In this document: positions 28,724 through 36,485 of the stretch, piece after piece
Numbering within the stretch: the stretch's first letter is position 1
How the letters are laid out: each line of letters begins with the position of its first letter
Virus record (IMG/VR): IMGVR_UViG_3300020020_000093
Span: 1-40,938 of that record
Length of the DNA: 40,938 nucleotides
Direction: 5' to 3' (one strand)
Source of the DNA: a virus
Notes under the pieces: generated by a model
What the model was told of the DNA's origin: nothing
The model's database searches: none
The model's input: the letters and a program-made list of their open reading frames with translations, nothing else
Made by a program: the position numbers and the translations under genes

Positions 28724-31075
28724 ATGGCCGATTTCCTCAATCCTAAGCGGTTAGGTCAAACACTTCTACCTTCCGATCCAAGTGCTAACCGCTTAGGTGA
28801 GGCAGAGTACGAAGTGCCGGAAACCCCCGTTGAGGAAGAAACCGGGATGTCCGAGGAGGATCTCCAGGCGTGGATCTCCAAGGAAGTCAACGATGCCGAA
28901 CAAGTGATGGAAGCCATCCAGGATGACCGCATCAAGGCTGGCCGATACTATGACGGCGAGTTGTTTGGCAATGAGGAGAAGGGCCGCTCCCAAGTCATTT
29001 CCCGTGACGTGCATGACACCGTCCATGCTCTCCTGCCATCGCTGATCCGCATCTTCTTTGGCGCCGAACATGTTGCAGAATTTGTCCCGCGAGGCCCGGA
29101 GGACGTGGCCATAGCGGAGCAGATGACGGACTATTGCGATTACGTTTTGAAGCAGGAGAACGAAGGTTTCCTCCTGCTCCACAGCGTATTCAAAGATGCG
29201 TTGATCAAGAGCATGGGAGTGTCCATGTGGTGGTGGGACGACTCCTCCGAGACCTTTGAGGATGTCTACACCGGACTCGACATGGAAGCGGCCATGCTGG
29301 TCATTCAGGACGCCAAGCTCATCGGCGCCAAGGTCACTCTGGGCGATAGCGAGGACTTCGATCCGATCACCGGGAAAGCACTGATCGATGTCACCGTGAA
29401 GCGGGAACGACACCGCGCCCGGATCCGCGTCGAAGCAGTGCCGCCGGAAGAGTTTATCGTCAACCAAACCGCGAAGTGCATCGACTCGGCACGGCTCGTT
29501 GGGCGCCGATGGTACCGCAGCGTTTCCGATCTCGTCTCTAAGGGCTATGACCCCGAGGACGTGGAAGAGGCCGCGGGTGGGGATTGGGCATCCCTCTCGC
29601 AGCAAGAGGCTCAGGAGCGGTTCCCGGCCACGGCGCCTTACCCGGACGATCCGATGGATACGGCGAACCGCCCTGTGCTGTACGTCGAAGCGTACTGCCT
29701 GGTCGATTACAACGGCGACGGCATTGCGGAACTGCGGCAGATCTGCTGCATCGGCGAGGGGCTGAAAGTCGTCCGCAACGAGCCTGCCGATGAGAAGCCG
29801 TTCGCTCTCTTTTGCAGTGATCCGGTCCCCCATACGATCTTCGGCAACTCGGTGGCCGATCAGACGATGGACATCCAACTCATCAAGAGTTCGATCCTGC
29901 GCCGGATGCTCGACTCCCTGTCCCAAGCCGTGACCCCGCGGACATCGGTAGTGCAGGGGCAAGTCAACATTGAAGACGTTCTCAACAACGAGAATGGCGC
30001 CATCATCCGGCAGTTGGCCCCCGGCATGGTGCAGCCTTTCAATGTCCCGTATGTGGGCAAGGAAGCCCACCCGATGCTCGAGTATTGGGACCGTGTGAAA
30101 GAGGCCAGGACGGGCATCAGCAAAGCTTCCGCGGGTCTCGACGCCGATGCATTGCAGTCGTCCACAAGAGCAGCCGTCGCAGCCACCGTCAACGCCGCGC
30201 ATCAGCATATCGAGCTAACCGCCCGAGTGTTTGCCGAGGTGGGCATGAAGCGGATGATGAAGGGGATCCTGGGCCTTGCCTGCCGCCACCAGGACCGGGA
30301 GCGGGTGGTGCGCCTGCGAGGCAAGTGGACTAAGGTCTCCCCGGCAAGCTGGAACGCCGATGCGGACGTGACAGTCAACGTGGCCGTTGGCAGTGCTACC
30401 GAGGAAGAACGCGCACGCGCTCTCCAGGAGATCGCCAAACGCCAGGAGGGAATCCTCCAGCAGTACGGCCCCGGCAACCCCTTGGTGACCGTCGCGCAGT
30501 ACCGCTACACGCTCTCCAAGATCATCGAATCCGCAGGCTTTCGCGACCCCTCGCAATTCCTCAATGAGATCCCGCCCAACTGGCAACCTCCCCCTCCCCA
30601 GAACAAAGAGACCCCGGAGCAGATTACAGCGAAAATGCTGGCCGAGGTACAGGTTAAGCAGATCCAGGCGGACATCGAAATGAAAGCCGCGGAGTTGCAG
30701 CTTAAGCGGGAAGAGATGCTCCTCAAGAATGACCGGGAGCGGGACAAGAACGAAGCAGAGGTCATGCTCAAGACGCGGGAATTGGAACTCAAGTATCAGG
30801 GCGAGGTGGACCGCAACTCGATCAATCTGATGTTGGAGCGGGAACGGATGGCTATGCCGCCCAAGCCCCCGGAAGGGGCGCAGGCGCCGCCACCGGAACC
30901 TCCCCCTCAAGAGCCGCCACCGCCACCTCCCCCACCGCCAACGGACCCGCCGCCAATGGGTCCGCCAATGGGCGGGGGCGGACCACCAGAGCCGCCGATG
31001 ATACCTGCGGAGCCTCAGGGTCCACCCCCGCCCATGCCCCCGCCTATGCCGCCACCGGAGGAGATAGATGGCTAA
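28724..31075 (+). CDS. Portal protein, podovirus type (783 aa)
   Basis: Forms the dodecameric ring through which DNA enters and leaves the capsid. EDLQAWISKEVNDAEQ, RSQVISRDVHDTVHALLPSLIRIFFG, VPPEEFIVN, and VADQTMDIQLIKSSILRRMLDSL with NNENGAIIRQ form the ordered pattern of large P22/SU10-type portals. The C-terminal 200 residues are a long charged helix (barrel/crown type) and then a poly-Pro tail (from about residue 715). The ATG has no ribosome site and sits seven bases after a -10. It overlaps the next gene. Confidence 0.88.
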   Translation: MADFLNPKRLGQTLLPSDPSANRLGEAEYEVPETPVEEETGMSEEDLQAWISKEVNDAEQVMEAIQDDRIKAGRYYDGELFGNEEKGRSQVISRDVHDTVHALLPSLIRIFFGAEHVAEFVPRGPEDVAIAEQMTDYCDYVLKQENEGFLLLHSVFKDALIKSMGVSMWWWDDSSETFEDVYTGLDMEAAMLVIQDAKLIGAKVTLGDSEDFDPITGKALIDVTVKRERHRARIRVEAVPPEEFIVNQTAKCIDSARLVGRRWYRSVSDLVSKGYDPEDVEEAAGGDWASLSQQEAQERFPATAPYPDDPMDTANRPVLYVEAYCLVDYNGDGIAELRQICCIGEGLKVVRNEPADEKPFALFCSDPVPHTIFGNSVADQTMDIQLIKSSILRRMLDSLSQAVTPRTSVVQGQVNIEDVLNNENGAIIRQLAPGMVQPFNVPYVGKEAHPMLEYWDRVKEARTGISKASAGLDADALQSSTRAAVAATVNAAHQHIELTARVFAEVGMKRMMKGILGLACRHQDRERVVRLRGKWTKVSPASWNADADVTVNVAVGSATEEERARALQEIAKRQEGILQQYGPGNPLVTVAQYRYTLSKIIESAGFRDPSQFLNEIPPNWQPPPPQNKETPEQITAKMLAEVQVKQIQADIEMKAAELQLKREEMLLKNDRERDKNEAEVMLKTRELELKYQGEVDRNSINLMLERERMAMPPKPPEGAQAPPPEPPPQEPPPPPPPPPTDPPPMGPPMGGGGPPEPPMIPAEPQGPPPPMPPPMPPPEEIDG
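28742..28797. repeat. Inverted pair of CCTAAGCGGTTAG inside the portal start
   Basis: CCTAAGCGGTTAGG (28742-28755) and its inverse CTAACCGCTTAGG (28785-28797) are perfect over 13 bases. The same 13-mer lies in the terL promoter (27248-27260), and a variant with one extra base, CCTAAGCAGGTTAGG, lies at 38186-38200. The copy at 28743 and that at 27248 also share the following ACACTT at the same spacing. Confidence 0.8.
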
Positions 31076-31358
31076 AGACGCCGAACACATAATCGCCGAT
31101 GGGAAGACCGCGGAGCGCCTGCTGGCCGATGAGGTATTCCAGGCCGCTTGCGATGCGGTGGACCGCAAGTCTACCGACGAGTGGAAGAACTCCAAGATCG
31201 AGGACGTGAAGACGCGGGAATCGGCCTACTACACCACCCGCGCACTACAACGGATTCGGATCGAGTTGGCCGTTATCGCCGAGGACGGCAAGATGGCCGA
31301 TCACAAATTGAAGCATGAGCAGGCGCAGCGGGAACCGCTGCGTGCTGGCCGTAGCTAG
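31068..31358 (+). CDS. Hypothetical protein between portal and scaffold (96 aa)
   Basis: Starts eight bases inside the portal gene. A charged helical protein: AERLLADEVFQAACDAVDRK, STDEWKNSKIEDVKTRESAYY, TRALQRIRIELAVIAEDGKM. Short genes at this spot are common in podoviruses and often have no assigned function; a role in head assembly is likely. Confidence 0.7.
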   Translation: MAKDAEHIIADGKTAERLLADEVFQAACDAVDRKSTDEWKNSKIEDVKTRESAYYTTRALQRIRIELAVIAEDGKMADHKLKHEQAQREPLRAGRS

Positions 31359-31366
31359 GAGACTGT

Positions 31367-32293
31367 ATGGGAGACAACCAGACTGGACCTCTCGATGTTG
31401 AGGAAGCCGCAGCGGCTTTCGGCGCTTTGCCCGATGAGGATAACGAAGAGCCGGAAGAGGTAGACGGTGAGGATGCCGAGGACTCTGAAGAAGAGGGCGG
31501 CGAACCGGAATCTGACGACGAGGACGATGAAGAGGGAGATGCGGAGAACGAGGACGACTCTTATACCGTTAAGGTTGACGGCAAAGAGATCCGGGTATCC
31601 CGCAAGGAACTCCTGTCGAGCTATCAACGGCAGGCCGATTACACCAAGAAGTCGATGGCGCTGGCCGAGGAGCGCAAGTCGCATGAAGCGGAACTGACGA
31701 GCGTCCGCCAGGAGCGCCAGACGCTGGCGCACTGGGCGCAGCAGATGCTGGTTAAGTTGCAGCGGGAAGCTCCGGTGGAACCCGATTGGGACAACCTCCG
31801 GGCAACGGATCCGATTGGATTCGCTACCGCATGGGCCGAGCATCAACGCTACGCGCAACACCAGGCACGCATTGCGGAGCAGTACCAAGCCGTGATGGCG
31901 AAGAACAAGGAAGACGAGGCCCGTGCCCTGTCCCAGACGCTGGCCAACGAGGCAGAGCGTTTGGCCTTGGCTCTCCCTGAGTGGAAGGACGAGGCAAAGG
32001 CGGCGAAGGAGAAGACGGCCCTATTGCAGTACGGCAAGAAGGCTGGATTCACAGAGGAAGAACTCAATCAGGTCTACGATCACCGCACCGTATTGGTTTT
32101 GCGGAAGGCGATGAAGTATGACCAGATCCTCGCCAAACGCCCCGAGGTGGCTGCATCCCGGCAGACCCCCAAGGTGGCGCCCCCCGCCGGAACCATCCGC
32201 ACGCGCAACAGTGCCGCGCACAAAGCCGCCCAACGACTTCGAGAAACCGGATCCATCGAGGATGCCGCAATTGCATTCCGGCGATTCGTCTAA
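31367..32293 (+). CDS. Capsid scaffolding protein (308 aa)
   Basis: Guides capsid protein assembly and then leaves. A strongly acidic N-terminal 60 residues precede YTVKVDGKEIRVSRKELLSS and YQRQADYTKKSMALAEE, a pattern typical of phage scaffolds. Helical middle and a basic C-terminal tail (TRNSAAHKAAQRLRETG) that would contact the shell. It lies directly before the major capsid gene, as usual. The start follows TAGGAG. Confidence 0.8.
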   Translation: MGDNQTGPLDVEEAAAAFGALPDEDNEEPEEVDGEDAEDSEEEGGEPESDDEDDEEGDAENEDDSYTVKVDGKEIRVSRKELLSSYQRQADYTKKSMALAEERKSHEAELTSVRQERQTLAHWAQQMLVKLQREAPVEPDWDNLRATDPIGFATAWAEHQRYAQHQARIAEQYQAVMAKNKEDEARALSQTLANEAERLALALPEWKDEAKAAKEKTALLQYGKKAGFTEEELNQVYDHRTVLVLRKAMKYDQILAKRPEVAASRQTPKVAPPAGTIRTRNSAAHKAAQRLRETGSIEDAAIAFRRFV

Positions 32294-32308
32294 CAAGGAC
32301 TCACTAAC

Positions 32309-33280
32309 ATGGCTATCAAAACCAATACCTATCTCCACTATGATACTAAGGGAGTTAGGGAGGATTTATCAAATCTGATAAGTAATATCGCACCTACGGA
32401 AACTCCTCTATTAACAATGGCAGGAACCGGACCCAAGGTGAAGAATGTTCTATTTGAATGGCAGACAGATAGTCTTGCCACCCCGGACTTGGCGAACGCC
32501 CGAGTTGAGGGGGAGGATTATGATAGTGTCGGATTACAAGCTTCGACACCTACCGTCCGACTCGGCAACTATGTGCAGATCTCATCGAAGTCCGCCATTG
32601 TCTCCGGTACAAATCAGGAGACAGAGAAGGCAGGCAGAGGCAACGATGAAATGCCCTACCAGTTATCGAAGCGTAGTAAGGAACTCAAGCGGGACATGGA
32701 AAGCATCTTACTCGACAACCAAGGGGCCGTCGCAGGCTCTTCGGCGGTTGCGCGTAAGACCGCATCCCTGCTGGCATTCCTCAAGACCAATGTCTCGATG
32801 GGCGCGGCGCCCGGAGCGAATCCCGTCTACACTAACATCCCCACGCAGCCGCGGGTGGATGGAGTGCAACGGGCTTTCACTGAGATACTGCTCAAAGCAG
32901 TCGTTCAGCAGGTGTATATCAGCGGCGGCGAAGTCAACACCATCATGCTCGGACCCGCGCAAAAGCAGGTGTTTTCGACGTTCGCCGGGATCGCGGCGCA
33001 ACGCTACAACGCCGAGGGAGCCAAGGCTTCCACGGTAATTTCGGCGGTTGAAATTTATGTAAGCGACTTCGGAAACCTGCACGCAGTTCCGAACCGCTTC
33101 CAACGTAACCGGGACGCCTTCCTCTTAGACAAGAGCCTCTTTGAGATCCGTAAGTTGCGTGATTTCAAGATCGAGCCTCTGGCTAAGACCGGAGACGCCG
33201 AGAAGAAACTGCTCTTGAATGAGTGGGGACTTTGCGTGAAGAATGAGGCCGGATTGGGCCTCGTTGCTGATCTGACCTAA
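32309..33280 (+). CDS. Major capsid protein, DUF5309/SU10 type (323 aa)
   Basis: Forms the icosahedral shell (HK97-like fold in this family). REDLSNLISNIAPTETPLLT, NVLFEWQTDSLATPD, RLGNYVQISSKSAIVSGTNQ, YQLSKRSKELKRDMESILLDNQ and LLAFLKTN are the recognised order of the DUF5309 / SU10 major head family. AAGGA precedes the start. The first ~60 codons look less GC-rich than neighbouring genes, which may aid strong translation. A strong hairpin terminator follows. Confidence 0.88.
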   Translation: MAIKTNTYLHYDTKGVREDLSNLISNIAPTETPLLTMAGTGPKVKNVLFEWQTDSLATPDLANARVEGEDYDSVGLQASTPTVRLGNYVQISSKSAIVSGTNQETEKAGRGNDEMPYQLSKRSKELKRDMESILLDNQGAVAGSSAVARKTASLLAFLKTNVSMGAAPGANPVYTNIPTQPRVDGVQRAFTEILLKAVVQQVYISGGEVNTIMLGPAQKQVFSTFAGIAAQRYNAEGAKASTVISAVEIYVSDFGNLHAVPNRFQRNRDAFLLDKSLFEIRKLRDFKIEPLAKTGDAEKKLLLNEWGLCVKNEAGLGLVADLT

Positions 33281-33293
33281 CCATCCTCCGACT

Positions 33294-33323
33294 GGGGGCC
33301 GATCCGACATCGGCCCCCGATTT
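33294..33323 (+). terminator. Hairpin after the major capsid gene
   Basis: GGGGGCCGAT (33294-33303), loop CCGAC, ATCGGCCCCC (33309-33318): ten perfect base pairs followed by GATTTAT. It could reduce transcription into the downstream tail genes, so capsid protein would be made in excess. Confidence 0.75.
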
Positions 33324-33337
33324 ATAAGGTTCCCCCA

Positions 33338-33646
33338 ATGGACTCCCGTATCCTCACCGATGACCTGGAAGGCGCCAAGCAGGAGCTTTTCCATACGGAC
33401 GCCGATGGCTCGATCACCATCGAGCAGGTGCAGGACTGCACCGAGATCATCGAGCATAACCGCGCCATGTACAACCTCTCCGATGGGATCCCTCATTTCG
33501 GAGACGGGAAGTGCGTGGCGTCCATCCCGATAGTTATCTGGATGGAGCTACAACGCCAAGGGATCACCGAGGATCCCGCGGCCATGCGCCGCTGGCTGAA
33601 TGACCCCGATAACCGCGCCTTCCGGCTCTTGCCGGGGAGGGTATAG
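33338..33646 (+). CDS. Hypothetical protein between capsid and adaptor (102 aa)
   Basis: The ATG follows AAGGTTCCCCCA. The N-terminal part (LTDDLEGAKQELFHTDADGSITIEQVQD) is acidic, and an EIIEHNRAMYNLSDG then VASIPIVIWMELQRQGITEDPAAMRRWLND segment reads like the small protein often found next to DUF5309 capsid genes in podoviruses. It may be a head-completion protein, but no function is established here. Confidence 0.7.
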   Translation: MDSRILTDDLEGAKQELFHTDADGSITIEQVQDCTEIIEHNRAMYNLSDGIPHFGDGKCVASIPIVIWMELQRQGITEDPAAMRRWLNDPDNRAFRLLPGRV

Positions 33647-34261
33647 ATGGCCATCACCACCTACAGCGAATTGCAGAGCGCGGTGGCCGGATGGCTCAAC
33701 CGCACCGACCTCACCGCACGCATCCCTGAGTTCATTGCCGTTGGCGAGGCCAAGCTGAACCGCCGTCTGCGGATCATGGATCAGTTGGCGGTGATCGACT
33801 TCCTGGTGGACGCCGAGTACATGGATGTCCCGGTGGATTGGGCGCAGACCGCGAACATTGAACATGACTCGCTCCAAGGTGGGGAGATCGAGTACCTGAC
33901 CCCGCAGAAGTTCCTCGCCACCAGGCGCTGCGTGGCGCCTACGGGCAAGCCCGAGTACTACACGCTGGCCGAGAGGCAGATGCGCTTCGCGCCCGTCCCC
34001 GGTGAGCCGCAGCCCACCATCCTTCAGTACTACCGTCTGGTCCCGCCCCTGACCGATGCGGCGCCAACCAACTGGCTGCTCACCCGGCACCCGGACGTGT
34101 ATCTGGCCGCGGCCCTGCTGGCGGCGAACACGTTCTTGAGGGACATGGAGGGAGTGGCTCTGGCGACGGCTGAACTGGCCGATGTCATCTCTTCGATCCA
34201 ACTGGCCGATCAGCAGGACCGGACATCAACCACCCCGCTCATGAGAGCGCAACCGATCTAA
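33647..34261 (+). CDS. Phage adaptor protein, SU10 type (204 aa)
   Basis: Connects the portal to the tail nozzle. TYSELQSAVAGWLNRTDLTARIPEFIAVGEAKLNRRLR is the hallmark N-terminus of SU10-type adaptors. YLTPQKF, GKPEYYTLAERQMRFAPVP, ILQYYR and WLLTRHPDVYLAAALLAANTFL complete the pattern. It directly abuts the previous stop. The order capsid - small protein - adaptor - tail gene is the expected podovirus head-to-tail set. Confidence 0.85.
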   Translation: MAITTYSELQSAVAGWLNRTDLTARIPEFIAVGEAKLNRRLRIMDQLAVIDFLVDAEYMDVPVDWAQTANIEHDSLQGGEIEYLTPQKFLATRRCVAPTGKPEYYTLAERQMRFAPVPGEPQPTILQYYRLVPPLTDAAPTNWLLTRHPDVYLAAALLAANTFLRDMEGVALATAELADVISSIQLADQQDRTSTTPLMRAQPI

Positions 34262-34270
34262 GGAGTCATC

Positions 34271-34630
34271 ATGGACGAGCAGGAATTGTGGGCTAATTTC
34301 GATCCCATCAAGGAGCGTGTCTACTCTCCCGGAAGCTTCGGCGGGGAGCCGCGGCGGATCACCATACCGGAGCGTGTCCTGGCCATCCGCGACATCGTCC
34401 CCACCGATGAGGAGATGGCCGCGGGGGACACCTTCGGATCCCGCAACAAATTAGCGGTCCAGTACGCGATGGAAGGCGACATCGTGGACACCCAGATTGA
34501 TGTCTGGGGGTGGGGCGCCGAGAACACATACGATCAGCGCCGCGGCTACGGCTACTACACCGTGCCGGATTGCATCGGGCGCAACCTGATCCATACGATG
34601 CCAGCCATCGTCCCGGAGGAGCAGACATGA
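34271..34630 (+). CDS. Hypothetical late protein (119 aa)
   Basis: The ATG follows TAAGGAGTCATC. Acidic protein with ITIPERVLAIRDIVPTDEEMAA and VDTQIDVWGWGAENTYDQRRGYGYY. No recognised domain. It overlaps the small membrane protein gene by ATGA. Probably a minor virion or assembly factor, by position. Confidence 0.65.
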   Translation: MDEQELWANFDPIKERVYSPGSFGGEPRRITIPERVLAIRDIVPTDEEMAAGDTFGSRNKLAVQYAMEGDIVDTQIDVWGWGAENTYDQRRGYGYYTVPDCIGRNLIHTMPAIVPEEQT

Positions 34631-34767
34631 GTACCCTCCACTTTGTCCTCATCCTGCTGGCTCTGGTCTGCTTCCTGGTAGCAGCCGCAGGCACGCCGAC
34701 CGGGCGCGTCAACGTGCTGGCTCTGGGGCTTGCGCTCTGGGTTTCAACTCTCCTGATTCCGAGGTAA
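34627..34767 (+). CDS. Small membrane protein (46 aa), candidate holin
   Basis: The ATG overlaps the previous stop. Two hydrophobic stretches (LHFVLILLALVCFLVAAAG and NVLALGLALWVSTLLI) are split by a short PTGR turn. It is nearly all membrane, with topology suited to a small class II holin, but no endolysin lies beside it. It stands in the late operon, which is the right time for lysis. Confidence 0.6.
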   Translation: MSTLHFVLILLALVCFLVAAAGTPTGRVNVLALGLALWVSTLLIPR

Positions 34768-34773
34768 CTATCG

Positions 34774-35943
34774 ATGCCGACAACACCCAATTTCGCGTGG
34801 CCCTATCCCGTTGTTGGCGCCGATTTGGACACATGGGGCAACATCCTCAATGCGACCGGGAACCTGATCGATGCCGAGATGTTCAAAAAGGCCAATGCGG
34901 CCAATCCAGTCTTTACCGGAGTGGTGACCGCACCCGCGTTTGTGGGCGATCCGATTGCGGTTCTGCGCCCCAAGACCGATGCCGCCGCCAGTATTCAATT
35001 CCAGAATGCGGCGGGAACTGCGGCCATCGCTTGGATCGACACGCCTTCCGGGGATATGTCCGTTACAGGCAATATCACCACAACTCTCTATCGCGGCAAC
35101 CCCAGTGTGATTCTGCGCCCGTTTGTCGATGGCATCAACGGCATCCGGTTTGAACGGGCGGACGGGACGTTAACCGCAGGGGTTGACACAGTTAATGGGC
35201 GGCTCAAAGCGGCCTCAGCGGTATTCGCGCCTTTATTCTCCTCCGACACCGCTGTAGCTATCCGCCCCAGTGCGAACAGCGCGACAGCGATCAACCTCCA
35301 GAACGCGGGAGGGGCGATTATAGTAGCCCTCGATACAACGGCGAATATACTCGCCGTAACGGGTGCGGTCACCGCCGTCAGCGCGGCATTCCGTACCACC
35401 GGGGCAGGACTCCAACTCCCTCTGGCTATTGATAACGGGGCCACTGGAGTGAGTGGCGCGGGGATCGCCTTCCGCGTCTCCGATTCGGCATCTGTCGGAT
35501 ACAACTCCGCTGGCCGCATCTACGGTGTATTTGACACTCCCAGTTGGGCGGGCGCACGCATCACGCTCCAATCGCAGGACGTGAGCAACACCCCTATCGA
35601 TACACTCAGCGTGAAGAACGGGTGTGTCGGCATCAAGGTCAACACACCATCAGAAGCACTGACCATCAACGCGATTCCCTATGCCGCCAGCCAAGCCGGG
35701 GGCATGATGCTCACCTCGCCTGGAGGGGAGTTCCGGGGGCGCGTGTTCCTGACCTCGAATGCCGGGGGAGTAGGTTTCCTGTCGATGCAGATGTCATTCA
35801 CCGGGAGTCCGTGGGTGGGTATCAGCCTCGATCAATCGGGCAATATCTTTATTCCAAACTTACCTACCGCCCCCCTTCCCGCAGGGTCAAAAGGGCTTTG
35901 GTGCGACACGGCGGACGGGAATCGTGTGAAGTACGCAGTTTAA
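34774..35943 (+). CDS. Repetitive fibre-like protein (389 aa)
   Basis: GAGG precedes the ATG. Residues about 60-200 hold three related units of 50-60 residues, each with an xxLRP/xIRP start, an I.FQNA- or INLQNA-like strand and a DTxxxxxxVTG turn (for example VLRPKTDAAASIQFQNA, VAIRPSANSATAINLQNA). Repeated beta-units of this kind form trimeric phage fibres. The C-terminal half (from about 210) has a different, Gly-rich strand pattern. A receptor-binding or decorating appendage is likely. Confidence 0.65.
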   Translation: MPTTPNFAWPYPVVGADLDTWGNILNATGNLIDAEMFKKANAANPVFTGVVTAPAFVGDPIAVLRPKTDAAASIQFQNAAGTAAIAWIDTPSGDMSVTGNITTTLYRGNPSVILRPFVDGINGIRFERADGTLTAGVDTVNGRLKAASAVFAPLFSSDTAVAIRPSANSATAINLQNAGGAIIVALDTTANILAVTGAVTAVSAAFRTTGAGLQLPLAIDNGATGVSGAGIAFRVSDSASVGYNSAGRIYGVFDTPSWAGARITLQSQDVSNTPIDTLSVKNGCVGIKVNTPSEALTINAIPYAASQAGGMMLTSPGGEFRGRVFLTSNAGGVGFLSMQMSFTGSPWVGISLDQSGNIFIPNLPTAPLPAGSKGLWCDTADGNRVKYAV

Positions 35944-35959
35944 GGACAAGGAGCCAACT

Positions 35960-36271
35960 ATGGCAATGACAAGTGAACAATCCGCGGCGCTCATGGTAGA
36001 GCCGGTATTTAGAGGCCGGGTGCAGGTCTGCTGCATCCGCTACGCCGATTCCATCAACACCGCGAACAGCAACGCCATTGGCCATGTCTCCCTGGAGAAC
36101 TGGGCCAAAGCGGTGTACCAGCAACCGTCGCAGATCGCGGCGCAGGTGCAGCCATTCGCGGTAATGGACCCGGCGGTGCAGACTGCTGGCGTCGATGCCA
36201 ATGGCCTCGCACTAATCGATGACGCGGGGCTGCAAGCGGCTACGGAGGCAGTCGTCAATAAGACGATCTGA
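35960..36271 (+). CDS. Hypothetical late protein (103 aa)
   Basis: AAGGAGCC precedes the ATG. Alanine-rich helical protein with RVQVCCIRYADSINTANSNA and WAKAVYQQPSQIAAQVQPFAVMDPAV. It resembles short proteins seen near phage tail genes, but no family is recognised. It lies between a fibre-like gene and the gp10-like tail gene, so a virion or chaperone role is likely. Confidence 0.65.
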   Translation: MAMTSEQSAALMVEPVFRGRVQVCCIRYADSINTANSNAIGHVSLENWAKAVYQQPSQIAAQVQPFAVMDPAVQTAGVDANGLALIDDAGLQAATEAVVNKTI

Positions 36272-36275
36272 GCTT

Positions 36276-36485
36276 ATGGAAGACCAGCAGATTGAAGAAG
36301 CCGTCGCTCAGGACACCTTCCCCCTGGACGATGCCGCTATCGAGATCATCAGTGAGATCCATCAGCAGATGGAACCGCTGAACCTCCAACTGCAAGCGGT
36401 CCTGAGTTACTTCGCACGCCAGCACAAACTGCAAGGCAAGTGGCAACTCGCGCCCAATCGCAAGGAGCTAATCAAGGCGCAATGA
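36276..36485 (+). CDS. Small acidic helical protein (69 aa)
   Basis: The ATG at 36276 is chosen because it lies just after the upstream stop; the frame is open further upstream inside that gene. Acidic start (MEDQQIEEAVAQDTFPLDD), then helix MEPLNLQLQAVLSYFARQH, basic end. ATGA-coupled to the gp10-like gene; possibly its chaperone. Confidence 0.6.
   Translation: MEDQQIEEAVAQDTFPLDDAAIEIISEIHQQMEPLNLQLQAVLSYFARQHKLQGKWQLAPNRKELIKAQ

Noticed and set aside
28793-30208. Long minus-strand open frame (471 aa)
   Set aside because: Antisense to the portal gene; no recognisable domain or start signal.
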